From Micromonospora wenchangensis (GTDB lineage: Bacteria; Actinomycetota; Actinomycetes; Mycobacteriales; Micromonosporaceae), in NCBI RefSeq assembly GCF_002210435.1, contig NZ_MZMV01000070.1:1-32970 (forward strand): a stretch of DNA of 32,970 nucleotides, written 5' to 3'. The number at the start of each line of letters is the position of its first letter. Position 1 is the stretch's first letter. The notes beneath the pieces were generated by a model. The model had not been told where the DNA came from, ran no database searches, and was given only the letters and a program-made list of their open reading frames with translations. Below, one piece after another: positions 8,136 through 17,127 of this stretch. The position numbers and the translations under genes are program-made.

Positions 8136-8996
8136 ATGGACCGAGTGCGGCGGTATCCGTCTGACCTGACCGATGGCGAGTGGGCGCTCGTTGAGCCGAT
8201 GCTGCCGTCGCCGCAATGGATGGGCAGGCCGGAGAAGCATCCGCGTCGGGCGATCGTCGACGGCATCCTCTACGTGGTGCGTACCGGGTGTGCGTGGCGG
8301 TACCTGCCGATCGACTTCCCGCCCTGGCAGACCGTGTACTCCCACTTCCAACGGTGGAACCGGCGGGGTGTGACCGATCGGATCCTCACCGAACTGCGGG
8401 AGCAGGTCCGCCTGGCCCACGACAGGCAGTCGCAGCCCACCGCCGGGATCATCGACTCTCAGTCGGTCAGGGCATCGGACACCGTGCACTCCGACACCCG
8501 CGGCTACGACAGCGGGAAGAAGGTCAACGGCCGCAAGCGGTTCATCGTCACCGACACCCTCGGGCTGCTGGTCACCGTGTGGGTCCTGGCCGCGTCGTGG
8601 CAGGACCGCGACGGTGCGAAGGGCGCCCTGCTCGCCACCTATGCGGCGACGCCGATCCGGAATGTGTTCGCCGACTCCGGGTTCGCCGGGCGTCTGGTCG
8701 ACTGGGCCCGGAACATCCTGCGCACCACCCTGGAGATCGTCCGAAAACCCGCCGACCAGCAAGGGTTCGTCGTGCACCGCCGGCGTTGGATCGTGGGGAG
8801 GACCCTGGCCTGGCTCACCACCCACCGCCGCCTGGCCCGCGACTACGAAACCCGCCCCGCCACCTCCGAGGCCATGATCCGCTGGGCCGCCATAGCCAGC
8901 ATGCTCGCCCGCCTCGCCCAAGGCGGACCCGCCCACCCGCCAACAACGCCGCACCCTCGACATACCCGACTGACAGACATGCGAAACTCTCACTGA
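8136..8996 (+). CDS. IS5-family transposase with catalytic Glu replaced by Gly
   Basis: 286 aa. The N-terminal helical domain (RRYPSDLTDGEWALVEPMLP, then GRPEKHPRRAIVDGILYVVR and GCAWRYLPIDFPPWQTVY) is typical of the IS5 group, followed by the DDE core. D107 in GIIDSQSV and D180 in NVFADSGFAG are present. The third acidic residue normally lies in a W-V-V-E-R-T-x-A-W-L block. Here that block reads RRWIVGRTLAWL, so residue 221 is Gly (codon GGG, 8796-8798). Losing this metal ligand should abolish transposition (family knowledge). The ATG at 8136 follows GTAGAGGGGC. The gene fills the IS, and its stop is 5 bases from the right end. Confidence 0.9.
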   Translation: MDRVRRYPSDLTDGEWALVEPMLPSPQWMGRPEKHPRRAIVDGILYVVRTGCAWRYLPIDFPPWQTVYSHFQRWNRRGVTDRILTELREQVRLAHDRQSQPTAGIIDSQSVRASDTVHSDTRGYDSGKKVNGRKRFIVTDTLGLLVTVWVLAASWQDRDGAKGALLATYAATPIRNVFADSGFAGRLVDWARNILRTTLEIVRKPADQQGFVVHRRRWIVGRTLAWLTTHRRLARDYETRPATSEAMIRWAAIASMLARLAQGGPAHPPTTPHPRHTRLTDMRNSH

Positions 8997-9001
8997 GAAC
9001 T
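8961..9001 (-). repeat. IS right terminal inverted repeat
   Basis: The partner of 8047-8087. The outer end AGTTCTCAGTGAGAG is read on the - strand. It overlaps the last codons of the transposase gene. Confidence 0.65.
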
Positions 9002-9260
9002 GTCTCCACATCGTCATGGACAACGACGTCGCAAGATCGAGGTTGTTCACATGGAGTCGGCAACGCGGTGAATATGCTTCACGATATTGCACGCCTCTCT
9101 GCGGCCAACCGGCCGTGCCGTTTGTTTGAAGAACTTGTTTGCGAAGAATCTTCACCGAGATCGATCAAGGCCATTCGATCTATAGCCGAGTTACTTCTTG
9201 CCAACAATCAGCGATTACGCCAACGTCGTGACTCCCCCTCTCCAGTGAAGGACTACCCAC

Positions 9261-10142
9261 ATGGGAAACCCCTGCGACATTGCCGCCTGGAATGTGGTCG
9301 GCGCGGCTCCGACAATGTCTGCACTAAGTGGATTGATCAGCGGTTTCATGTTCGCGGGTCTGATTGTGCTACTCGTTGAGCGCCAGCCCAGAAGCTTGAC
9401 GGCGCGCCTGCCAGCCCTGACACCATTCCTCTCCGGATTCGTTGCACTAGGACTGGGCTCGTACTTGTTTTCCCTAATCTCCGGTGAGGCCGATACGTCC
9501 TGTCGGAGGATCTGGGCGGCAACAGCCGTGGCGAGTGCCCTGTTGGCCATCGGCTCCGTCGCTGCCGTGGGCGGGATCGTTCTTCTTGTCCACACGTACT
9601 TCGACGACCGCGCTGAGGAAGGAGCCAACCTTGACGTCCCGCATGGAGGTAGTCCAGATAGGTTTCTTCGTTTCACTCTGATCAGCGTAGCGTGCACAGC
9701 CGAGCTACTCCTACTCGTTCGGGTCGGCGAGGCCCTGTGGGTGTGGTTGAGTCTGGATAGAAGCCTGACGTCGGCAGCAGGACCTCTGCTCATCATATTC
9801 ATGATCCTGGCCCTGTTTTCCTACCTTGCTGCGAACATGGCATTCGGGTCGGCAGCGCGCAGGCCCAGTCGGTCAAGCCCTCATATCCGAAGACTCAACA
9901 GCTCATCTCTGCTGATCATGCTGTTCTCCACAGCTGGAACAACCACCGTCGGAGCAATGCTTGCCATCGCCAATGGCAATTGGGACAAGGCCAGCGGATG
10001 GGTTGCCTGGATGTTTGCGGTTCCGAGTCTCGGAATGCCGAGCCTTGCCATCTGGCTACTTGTCAAAGGTGTTCTTGGCATGCTCGGTTCTCGCTCCGAG
10101 TCTGCGGAGAAGGAGCCTGAACCTCGACTGCCCCTTGGTTAG
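9261..10142 (+). CDS. Polytopic membrane protein of unknown function
   Basis: 293 aa. The ATG at 9261 follows GAAGGACT at about 9 bases. About seven hydrophobic segments are visible: roughly residues 18-39, 52-74, 84-110, 137-163, 173-193, 215-237 and 246-275. The C-terminal tail is short, charged and cytoplasmic-looking (SESAEKEPEPRLPLG). I see no transporter signature, ATPase motif or active-site motif. Codon use is less GC-biased than in the island genes to the right, which hints at a different origin. The 259 bases between the IS and this gene hold nothing I can name. Its 3' end overlaps a possible small - strand gene. Confidence 0.7.
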   Translation: MGNPCDIAAWNVVGAAPTMSALSGLISGFMFAGLIVLLVERQPRSLTARLPALTPFLSGFVALGLGSYLFSLISGEADTSCRRIWAATAVASALLAIGSVAAVGGIVLLVHTYFDDRAEEGANLDVPHGGSPDRFLRFTLISVACTAELLLLVRVGEALWVWLSLDRSLTSAAGPLLIIFMILALFSYLAANMAFGSAARRPSRSSPHIRRLNSSSLLIMLFSTAGTTTVGAMLAIANGNWDKASGWVAWMFAVPSLGMPSLAIWLLVKGVLGMLGSRSESAEKEPEPRLPLG

Positions 10143-10310
10143 AAGAGTTACACCAGCGCCCCGTGATGGACCTGCGGCGTCATCCGATGGAGGGATGCGG
10201 GGCGGGTGGCGCAGTGGTGTCCGGTTGAGCAGATCCGCCCCGGCAACGACGGCGAGAAAGATCACTGCGACGGCGAGGACGATCAGGGCTGCGTACTTAA
10301 GGAAGTCCAT
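10056..10310 (-). CDS. Possible small single-span membrane protein
   Basis: 84 codons from the ATG at 10310, with AGGAT 7 bases upstream. Residues 1-33 form a clear transmembrane helix: MDFLKYAALIVLAVAVIFLA, then VVAGADLLNRTP. A Pro/Arg-rich tail follows. The last ~28 codons run antisense to the end of the upstream membrane-protein gene, so the true 3' end is uncertain and the gene may have been cut by a rearrangement. The N-terminal part looks real; no function can be given. Confidence 0.4.
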   Translation of the reverse strand: MDFLKYAALIVLAVAVIFLAVVAGADLLNRTPLRHPPRIPPSDDAAGPSRGAGVTLLTKGQSRFRLLLRRLGARTEHAKNTFDK

Positions 10311-10448
10311 GCGACATCCTGTCGTTTCGTAGGTAGCGATGGACCGTTCCGAGCGCGGCGGCAGGTGGCGGGTCGGCTTCGGGCTCACGGCGTAAGCAAG
10401 GGCTCAGGAGACTGGTCTCAATCTCGTACCCGCGAAGCCGCGAAGTCC

Positions 10449-11003
10449 ATGCGGAGCGGAAATCGTCTTCCGCACGTGGTCACGGCCGACGCCACCGACC
10501 TCAAGGCGCTGCGACAACTCGGGGTCGACGAGTTCCGGCGCGCCGTCGTGGCCATCGGCACGGACATCCAGGCGAGCATCCTCGCCACCAGCCTGCTGTC
10601 CGAACTCGGCATCCCCGACATCTGGGCCAAGGCGATCAGCGACCAGCACCGCCACATCCTCACCCGCGTCGGCACCCACCGGGTCGTCGCACCGGAACAC
10701 GACATGGGCGAGCGGGTGGCCCATCTGCTCTCCGGTCGGATCCTCGACTACGTCGAGGTCGACGCCGACTTCGCCGTGGTCAAGACCACCCCGCCGCGCG
10801 AGGTCGTCGGTGTGCCGTTGCGCGACTCCCGGGTACGCAGCCGGTGGGGGGTCACCGTGGTCGCGGTCAAGCCGCAGGCGCCACCGATGGGGCGTCGTGC
10901 CGAGTTCACCCACGCCACCCCCGACACCCTGCTCGGGTACGGCGACCTGATCCTCATCGTCGGACCGATCAACAACGTGGAGCGCTTCGCCGCCAGCGAG
11001 TGA
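10449..11003 (+). pseudogene. TrkA/KtrA-type potassium-transport regulator lacking its N-terminus
   Basis: The remaining 184 codons match RCK proteins that gate Ktr/Trk K+ uptake. From 10463 the sequence reads RLPHVVTADATDLKALRQLG, FRRAVVAIGTDIQASILAT, AKAISDQHRHILTRVG, RVVAPEHDMGERVAHLLSG (RCK_N), then the RCK_C domain (DFAVVKTTPPREVVG to YGDLILIVGP). Relatives start about 40-45 residues earlier with a GxGxxG nucleotide-binding loop and the acidic end of beta-2. Both are missing, and the DNA left of 10455 does not encode them in any frame I checked. The ATG at 10449 has no good ribosome site. The channel partner gene is also absent. Most likely a non-functional fragment. Confidence 0.75.
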
Positions 11004-11232
11004 GCCGCTCCGGCAACCGGCAGAGGGTCGCGCTGGTGGCCGCCGCACATCCCCACCTCCCGTCGGCGGCCTGGATCAGCCGGGTTGCACTGCTTGTGGT
11101 GGGGCGGTGACGGTGTTGCCCGTGGTGGGTAGATCATTTTTGTCCGTTTACTCGCCGGGGCCGCCAATCGGGCCAGTGCGCGCTGGGCGGGGCACCCCGG
11201 TCTGGACCGACCGCGATGCGCGCAATAGCTGA

Positions 11233-11270
11233 TTCCAGCGGAAAGCGGTCCGGCCGCCTTCCGCTGGGAA
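11233..11270. terminator. Bidirectional hairpin terminator
   Basis: TTCCAGCGGAA (11233-11243) pairs with TTCCGCTGGGAA (11259-11270), with one bulged base and an extra GC-rich inner stem. It sits between two converging genes, the ktrA-like remnant (+) and the DUF262 gene (-, ending at 11281), where a shared terminator is expected. There is no T-run, as is common in actinobacteria. Confidence 0.55.
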
Positions 11271-11280
11271 TCTCACGCCG

Positions 11281-13233
11281 TCAGGTCGGGTCGTGGACCG
11301 CATTCGCTGGCACGTCACCCCAGGTCTGTTGGGAAGGCACCGAACAGCCCCCTGGTTGGGCCGTCTCCCCTGCGTGCGTCTCGACGGGGGGACCAGGCCA
11401 CACCTGGCAGATATGGTCCGTCAGTTCCGCTGCCCGCGCCTCGATGTCGGCATCACGCCACGCGTCGGGATGATCCCTGATCAGATCCTTCGACAGCACC
11501 AGCAGGCTGTACTTCTCCAGGAGACTGCGCTTGCCCAGGCCGGCCTCACCCCCGGAGGTCATGCCCGCAGCCTCCGTGTCCGTCCACGGCCGATTCGACA
11601 GGGCGCCGTTGAGGTTCTTCGTGACCAGGGTGAGGTTGCCAAGGGTCTGAATGCGTCGGTCACGGTCCGCCGCTTGCTCAGGGGTGAGCCGCGGCTCAGG
11701 GTTCCAGTGGGCCTGCCACGACCGGGGCATCACGTGTTCGATCTCGAGCTTGGCCGGGAGCGCGACGTTCTCATGAAACGTGGTGCGGAGCTTCTTCTCG
11801 ATCGCCTCCAGCACGACGCGCAGACGCGATTGGCGCAAGTATCCATAGAGCTTGAGCGAGGGAAGCTCGGCCTTCACGGTGGCGTCGGTTGGCCACAGCC
11901 GCGCATCCGCCCGCTGATCCGCGAGGAAGTTCCGGACCGTGTCGCCCGCCGCGTCGATCGGTGACCGGTCGAGGAGCTTGAGGATGGAGACCATGGTCTT
12001 GTTGACGTCTTTCATCGTCATCCGGAGCAACGTCCGGCGCATGACCCAGCTTTCCAGTGCCTCGAGGGCGATCTCCAGCTGCTTCGCGGGCACCCTGTGG
12101 TTGTCCGACAGAAGCCACAGCAGCAGCGGGCTTGTCGCGGCGAGTCCCATCGTTTCGATGACCCGGGAGTAGAAGGACCCCTGGGCCGTGTCCTCGGGGA
12201 GGTTCGCCAAGGCGCGGTAAGTGTCGGCGTCCCTGCGGAATTCGCCCAGGAGCTTGTTCGCGCCGTCGGGGCTGGACATGTAGGGCGCGGCGTACTCGGT
12301 GAACACCCGGAAGACCTGCTCGGTCTTCACCTCGTCGCGCAACCGCATGGTGAGCCAGTACTGCACGAAGATGTCGATGCGGGAGCGCTGGTGGCGGCCC
12401 TGCACGATCTCGGCCCGCCACCAGTCACCGTCGAAGTCGACCCAGTGCGTCTCCGACCAGTCCTCGATGTCCGCGCCGGCCTTTACGCCACGCTGGAACA
12501 CCCAGTTTTTGATCAGGTCGGCCTTGAGCAGCGGCGTCCCGCGATCGTTCAGGGTTTCGAAGATCAGCTGGGAGTCGTCGTGGCCCGTCAGGTTGATCGC
12601 GACGATGTACAGCCCGTCGCGCAGCGTCGCCGACAGGGCCTCCGCACGGGCATACTCGGAGCCCGGCGGGGTGTTGCCATCGTCGTCAGGCGTCCCGGCG
12701 AGCCAGGCGTGGGCCTCGGTGGAGAAGAACTCGTGGGCGGAGATGATCCGGTGCTCCCCCACCCAGCCGGGTTTGGGGTCCATCGCCTGGGCAAACGCGG
12801 GTCGGTCATGCTTCGACGGCCACAACTTGAACCGTTCGGGCTTGCCCTTGAAGGCGGACGAGCGGTTGAGAATGAGCCCTTCGAGGTCTTCGGCGAGGAG
12901 GTCGTGTCCACGTTCGTCGACCGCCGCCTGAACGGCATCGATCATCAGCTGGATCGTGGTCATGCGCTGCTGCCCGTCAATCACCATGTGCCGAGTGACG
13001 TCCCCGACCACCGGGGGCTTCGACTCGTAGACGACGGCACCCAAGAAGTGATGTGGTACCGCAGGCTCGGCGCCGGTGGCGACGACACGGCTTTCCGCGA
13101 CCCGGATCACGTCCGCCCACAACGGCGCCCACTGATCTTCCTCGTTCCAGACGTACGGACGCTGGAACGGCGGAATCTCGTAGTGCACCTTACCGTCGAA
13201 CAACTGACGGGGACTCAGTGCGTCTGCCTTCAC
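11281..13233 (-). CDS. DUF262/DUF1524 (GmrSD-like) defence nuclease
   Basis: 650 aa from the GTG at 13233 (MKADALSPRQLFDGK), chosen because GGGAG lies 8 bases upstream and relatives start this way; GTG 13248 is also open. The N-terminal DUF262 part has EIPPFQRPYVW and the nucleotide-binding core HMVIDGQQRMTT; FETLNDRGTPLLKADLIKNW follows. The C-terminal DUF1524 part holds an HNH-type motif, LEIEHVMPRSW (His about residue 500), and TLGNLTLVTKNLNGALSNRP. In this family (GmrSD, SspE and others) the DUF262 part is an NTP-dependent module and DUF1524 a DNA nuclease acting against modified or foreign phage DNA. Both halves are fused and all key motifs are present. No methylase or Ssp genes are adjacent, so it is a stand-alone restriction-type gene. 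Confidence 0.88.
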   Translation of the reverse strand: MKADALSPRQLFDGKVHYEIPPFQRPYVWNEEDQWAPLWADVIRVAESRVVATGAEPAVPHHFLGAVVYESKPPVVGDVTRHMVIDGQQRMTTIQLMIDAVQAAVDERGHDLLAEDLEGLILNRSSAFKGKPERFKLWPSKHDRPAFAQAMDPKPGWVGEHRIISAHEFFSTEAHAWLAGTPDDDGNTPPGSEYARAEALSATLRDGLYIVAINLTGHDDSQLIFETLNDRGTPLLKADLIKNWVFQRGVKAGADIEDWSETHWVDFDGDWWRAEIVQGRHQRSRIDIFVQYWLTMRLRDEVKTEQVFRVFTEYAAPYMSSPDGANKLLGEFRRDADTYRALANLPEDTAQGSFYSRVIETMGLAATSPLLLWLLSDNHRVPAKQLEIALEALESWVMRRTLLRMTMKDVNKTMVSILKLLDRSPIDAAGDTVRNFLADQRADARLWPTDATVKAELPSLKLYGYLRQSRLRVVLEAIEKKLRTTFHENVALPAKLEIEHVMPRSWQAHWNPEPRLTPEQAADRDRRIQTLGNLTLVTKNLNGALSNRPWTDTEAAGMTSGGEAGLGKRSLLEKYSLLVLSKDLIRDHPDAWRDADIEARAAELTDHICQVWPGPPVETHAGETAQPGGCSVPSQQTWGDVPANAVHDPT

Positions 13234-13347
13234 CGGTGCCACTCCCACTCAACCACGACGAGGACCTACGCCATCCTGCCAAAGAGCCCCGTCGACGAAC
13301 GCGCCGTCACCCCCCTCAACATGCGATCGGGGCCGCGATCCGTTTGC

Positions 13348-16300
13348 CTACCGGCCGTAGTGCAGGTAGGGCGCCCACGCGCTGATGTCGAGTTGCCGCT
13401 GGCGGCGCCGCCGGCGAAGCGCTTCGTGCAGCGCATACGGTGCCCTGTCGACGATAACCGTGCCCTCCGGCGCGAGACTCCGGTAGACGGCTGCCACGAA
13501 GTCCTCCTCGCCGGAGAGCGTCACGAGGTCATGATCCACGACCTGCCAGAGCGTGGCGATGACATGGTTGCCGCCGGCCAGTTGCAGCGCGGAGGCCACG
13601 TGGATTCCCTCGTTGGGAACGTCGGTGCCACCGATGGCGGTGTGGCAGGCGTCGAGGAAGACGAGGTCGGCGTCGACCGGATGGGCGGCGACGTCCTGGA
13701 AGGTCATGGCCCCGTCGGACGCGGCGACGCCGCCGCGTAGGGGTTCGATGACGTCCTGGTGGCCGTGACCGGCGATGTGGACGATGCGGTGGCTGGCCAA
13801 CGCCTGGAGGAGCCGGTCGCGGGTGACTTCTCGGCCGTCGAGTCGCACGGGCGCCGGATCGAGCAGCTCGCCGAGCAGGCGGGCCTGGTGTTCAGGACCG
13901 ACCAGTGGCGGCAGTCCGGGCGGTTGCGCGATGGTGACGACGCACGGCCGGTCATCCGTGACGCCTGTTCTCCTCGGCGCGCGGCGAGCCGAGAGGCTGA
14001 GGTGGGTCAGGGTCAGCGTGTACGACGACACCACCCTTTCCAGTACGGCGTCCGGCGAGCCGGGCCCGCGTTGCGCGGCGTGTATCGGGAGCATGGTCAG
14101 TGGGCCGGTGAGGCACCACCACACGCGTGGCGGCTCGGCTGCGGAGGCGGACGGATGCCCGAGGGCAGTCAGGATCGGCTCGGCCGTCGTCTCCCACAGC
14201 CACGCCAGGACGTCGCTCATCGCCTCGTGGGCCCGCATCATCGGAATACGGCTGCCTGCGCCGCTCAGGGCCTCCGCGTACTGCTGGACTGCCTGGACGT
14301 ACTGGTGCGCCATGGAGGCGGCGTCGTGGAGGGTGAGCCGGGGCAGCGGGACCGTCCGCAGGCCGGCGGCGTCGACCAGCAGGGCATCGCAGCGTTGCGC
14401 GCTGACGTTGACCAGGACGGCCGTGCCCGTGCCAACCGACCGTTGCAGCTCCGCGAGCGTCGCCGGGCCGGCGAACAGGTCGCGGCCGAGCAGGGGCCTG
14501 GCTCGGTCCAGGAGTTCGGCGAGGACGCGGCGGACGCGGGAGCGCAGTTCCGAGGCTGACTCCACGACGTCGTCCGGGCGTTCCCACCACCTGCGGGACT
14601 CGGCCGCGGGTCGTACCCGCGACAGGCGGTCCATCTGACGGGTCACGGCTTCGATCCGTGACGCCAGGTCGGGATCGAGGTGGGCGAGTTCGGCCAGGGC
14701 ATGCCGGCGGCGCAGCGTCGCACCCCAACCGAGGAACCGGGTCCGTTCGGAGAGTTCGAGGGCCAGCGCGGCGTCGCCGGCCTCCAGGGCGGCGCTGGCG
14801 GCCTCGGTCGGCAGGCTGGCGACCGACCCGGCGAACAACTGCCGGTCGGGGTCGGCCAGGCCGTGGGCGACATCGGCGGTGAGGTCGACCGCCAGGCGGT
14901 AGTTGGCCAACGACCGGGCGAGGTCGGGTGGGTTGGTGCGCAACGTCAGCCGACCCGCCGACATCGCGGCTTCGCGCCGGTGCGCGGGCCGTGCCGCAGG
15001 ATGGCCGACAACCTCGCCGAACAGGCGGGCCGCTTCGGCCTGCGCCGCCGGATCGGCGCTGCGCAGCCCGATGTCGCCGAGATGGGTGCCGAGGCGCAGG
15101 GTGGCCTCGACCCAGTTGACGGAGGTGGCGCTGAGCAGGGCACGGGCCGACCGGGTCAGCTCGGCGAGCCGCGTCGTGGCAGCGATGTCGGTGGGGACTG
15201 TCCGGTGCTGTCCGGCTTCGACCTCCGTCTGGAGCAGCAGGGCGGTGCCACGGAGGTCGTCGGGGAGGTCGTTGCGGCCGAGGAGGCCGAGCAGCAGCGT
15301 ACAGGCCTCGGTGAGGTCGGCGGGTGTGTCCCACACCGCGGCGGTCACACCGAGCGTCCGGGCCAGCAGGAGCGCGCCGTCCGCCCCGGCGCGCGAGGCG
15401 GGGTCTGCGGCTGTGGTCACCACCCGGGCGCAGGCGAGGGCCTGCCGCAGGTCGCCGTCGGAGCGGGTGTGGGAGAAAGCGGTGACTAACGCGCCGGCCA
15501 GGTGACGGCACTGGTCGCCACCGGGGTGCGGCACGTCGGTGCGGACGTGGGCCGCCCGGAACAACGCGACGGCCTCCGCGAGGTCACCCGAGTCGCCGGT
15601 GACGGAGAAGCGGTCGGCCAGCGCCAGGCCGAGCACCGTCCGGACGTCCTGGCCGCGCCGCGCGGCCTCCCGGAGCGCGGCGACGGCCTCATCGAGGTCG
15701 GCGGGGTCGCCGGTGGCGACGAACCGATCGTGCAGGGCGGAGCCGAGGCCGCTGACGTGTTCCGCGGAGTGCCCGCCGAGGTAGAGGCCGATCGCCTCGT
15801 CGATGTCGGCGGTGCGCCGGTAGATGCGGAACCGGTGGGCGAGCACACCCGCGCGCATCAGACGCCGGTGGGTGCGCTCGGCGGAGCCGGGCGCGGCCTG
15901 GTCGATCGCCTCGTCGATCCGGTCGAGGGCGCGGGCGAGGTCGGCTTCGTCCCCGGTGAGGACGAACAGTTCCTGGTGCAGCACGCCGGCCATCTGCATG
16001 CGTAGCCCGCGTTCGGCGGGCTCGGTGGCCACGGCCAAGGCCTGCTCGACGAACGCGACGGCGGCGGTGAGGTCGGCGGGGTCGCCGTGCTGACGCCCGC
16101 GTGTCGCGGCGCAGCCCGCACGGGTCTCCAGCAGCCAACCCAGGTCGTCACCGACCTGCCCGGTGGACAGGGCCTGGTCTGCGGCGTGCACTGCCTCGTC
16201 GAGCAGGGCGGGGTCGCCGGCGTGTTCGTGGTGCAGGACGAGCGCCCGGGCGAGCAGCGCCCGTACGACTGCGGCGTCCTGCGGTGACCGCGCCTCGGTC

Positions 16301-17073
16301 CGCTGGCGCAGGAAGCCGACGAGTGCCCCGGTCAGCGCGCCGGCCCGGTCGGGACGCACGTGTGACGAGAGCGTCGTCACGGCGTCAGCGGCGCGGCGGA
16401 TTTCGACCAGGTGCAGGTCACCTGGGCTGTGTATGCCTCGCCAGAGTGGCCCGGTCGCCCGGTCCGGATCCCAGCGGTCGGCGGTCAACGCGTAGTGCGC
16501 CAGGTAGGCGGCGCCCGCGTCGATCGCCCGGGCCGCGCTGCGCGGATGGTCCACGGGAGTCGCCCGCAGGACGGCGTCGAGTTCCTGCACGACCGACTCG
16601 GCCATGCGCCGGGTCCCCGCGCCGTACCGGCGGCCCGGTGGGGCAGGCCGCCCTTCCCAGGACCGCAGCCAGGCGGACGCGGCGGCATGACGCAGCGCGG
16701 GTTCGCCGGGCGGCCCCGAGCGGCGGCGCAGACATCCGGCGACACCGAGCAGGTCACGGTCGTCGCCACTGTGCTCCCAGCGGCGCAGGTAGGCGGTGGC
16801 CACCGCGTCCAGCAGGTCGTCGGGCAACTGTGCCGGCCGGCTTCCCAGGGCCCGGTTCAGCTGCTCGGTGGCGGCGTCGAGGGCGTCGGCGGTCAACGGA
16901 TCCCGACCGGTGGCCCGCAACGCGGAGAGTGCCCCGTGCAGGTCGTCGAGGGCAGCTGTCGCATCGCCCGCGACCCGGTGTCGACGTGACAACTCGTCCA
17001 GCTCGGATCGCTCGCCGGTGGCGGCGTACCGCTGTACCGCGTCGTCGCCGGCCCGGGTCGCCCGCGTGCTCAC
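13348..17073 (-). CDS. TPR-repeat CHAT-domain caspase-like protease
   Basis: 1241 aa from the GTG at 17073 (MSTRATRAGDDAVQRY); a TTG at 17112 is an alternative. Residues 1 to about 800 are Ala/Leu/Arg-rich helical repeats of TPR type with many DPADLDEAV-like turns (GDPADLTAAVAFVEQAL, GDSGDLAEAVALFRAA). The C-terminal ~350 residues are a CHAT peptidase domain. The catalytic His is in RIVHIAGHGHQD (H1103; H1116 counted from the TTG) and the catalytic Cys in LVFLDACHTA (C1143; codon 13645-13647). Typical later features, NEGIHVASALQLAGG and VIATLWQVVD, are present. CHAT proteases cleave a partner protein when their sensor part is triggered (family knowledge). It is divergent, 54 bases away, from a three-gene operon that probably belongs to the same system. 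Confidence 0.92.
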   Translation of the reverse strand: MSTRATRAGDDAVQRYAATGERSELDELSRRHRVAGDATAALDDLHGALSALRATGRDPLTADALDAATEQLNRALGSRPAQLPDDLLDAVATAYLRRWEHSGDDRDLLGVAGCLRRRSGPPGEPALRHAAASAWLRSWEGRPAPPGRRYGAGTRRMAESVVQELDAVLRATPVDHPRSAARAIDAGAAYLAHYALTADRWDPDRATGPLWRGIHSPGDLHLVEIRRAADAVTTLSSHVRPDRAGALTGALVGFLRQRTEARSPQDAAVVRALLARALVLHHEHAGDPALLDEAVHAADQALSTGQVGDDLGWLLETRAGCAATRGRQHGDPADLTAAVAFVEQALAVATEPAERGLRMQMAGVLHQELFVLTGDEADLARALDRIDEAIDQAAPGSAERTHRRLMRAGVLAHRFRIYRRTADIDEAIGLYLGGHSAEHVSGLGSALHDRFVATGDPADLDEAVAALREAARRGQDVRTVLGLALADRFSVTGDSGDLAEAVALFRAAHVRTDVPHPGGDQCRHLAGALVTAFSHTRSDGDLRQALACARVVTTAADPASRAGADGALLLARTLGVTAAVWDTPADLTEACTLLLGLLGRNDLPDDLRGTALLLQTEVEAGQHRTVPTDIAATTRLAELTRSARALLSATSVNWVEATLRLGTHLGDIGLRSADPAAQAEAARLFGEVVGHPAARPAHRREAAMSAGRLTLRTNPPDLARSLANYRLAVDLTADVAHGLADPDRQLFAGSVASLPTEAASAALEAGDAALALELSERTRFLGWGATLRRRHALAELAHLDPDLASRIEAVTRQMDRLSRVRPAAESRRWWERPDDVVESASELRSRVRRVLAELLDRARPLLGRDLFAGPATLAELQRSVGTGTAVLVNVSAQRCDALLVDAAGLRTVPLPRLTLHDAASMAHQYVQAVQQYAEALSGAGSRIPMMRAHEAMSDVLAWLWETTAEPILTALGHPSASAAEPPRVWWCLTGPLTMLPIHAAQRGPGSPDAVLERVVSSYTLTLTHLSLSARRAPRRTGVTDDRPCVVTIAQPPGLPPLVGPEHQARLLGELLDPAPVRLDGREVTRDRLLQALASHRIVHIAGHGHQDVIEPLRGGVAASDGAMTFQDVAAHPVDADLVFLDACHTAIGGTDVPNEGIHVASALQLAGGNHVIATLWQVVDHDLVTLSGEEDFVAAVYRSLAPEGTVIVDRAPYALHEALRRRRRQRQLDISAWAPYLHYGR

Positions 17074-17127
17074 GGCACCTATGCTGGCACACACGATCGG
17101 AAGCGTGGCCAACCGAAGGGGCGGCTG

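Larger units (their letters stand above)
8047..9001 (+). mobile_element. IS5-family insertion sequence, 955 bp
   Basis: One transposase gene is flanked by long imperfect terminal inverted repeats. The left end AATTCTGAGCGCGCGTTTGG (8047 onward) matches the reverse complement of the right end, AGTTCTCAGTGAGAGTTTCG (9001 downward). The match continues through ATGTGTGTTGGTCGGG versus ATGTCTGTCAGTCGGG, giving roughly 28 identities in 41. The size fits the family. The bases just outside (CAGG at left, GTCT at right) show no target duplication, and cpaF does not resume on the right, so the right flank was probably altered after insertion. Confidence 0.8.

Noticed and set aside
12097..13740. A 547-codon + strand frame
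   Set aside because: Antisense to the DUF262 gene and the CHAT 3' end; no recognisable domain.
13952..15511. A 519-codon - strand frame inside the CHAT gene
   Set aside because: An alternative frame of the same strand, almost only Arg/Pro/Gly/Ala. The CHAT frame has the conserved motifs.
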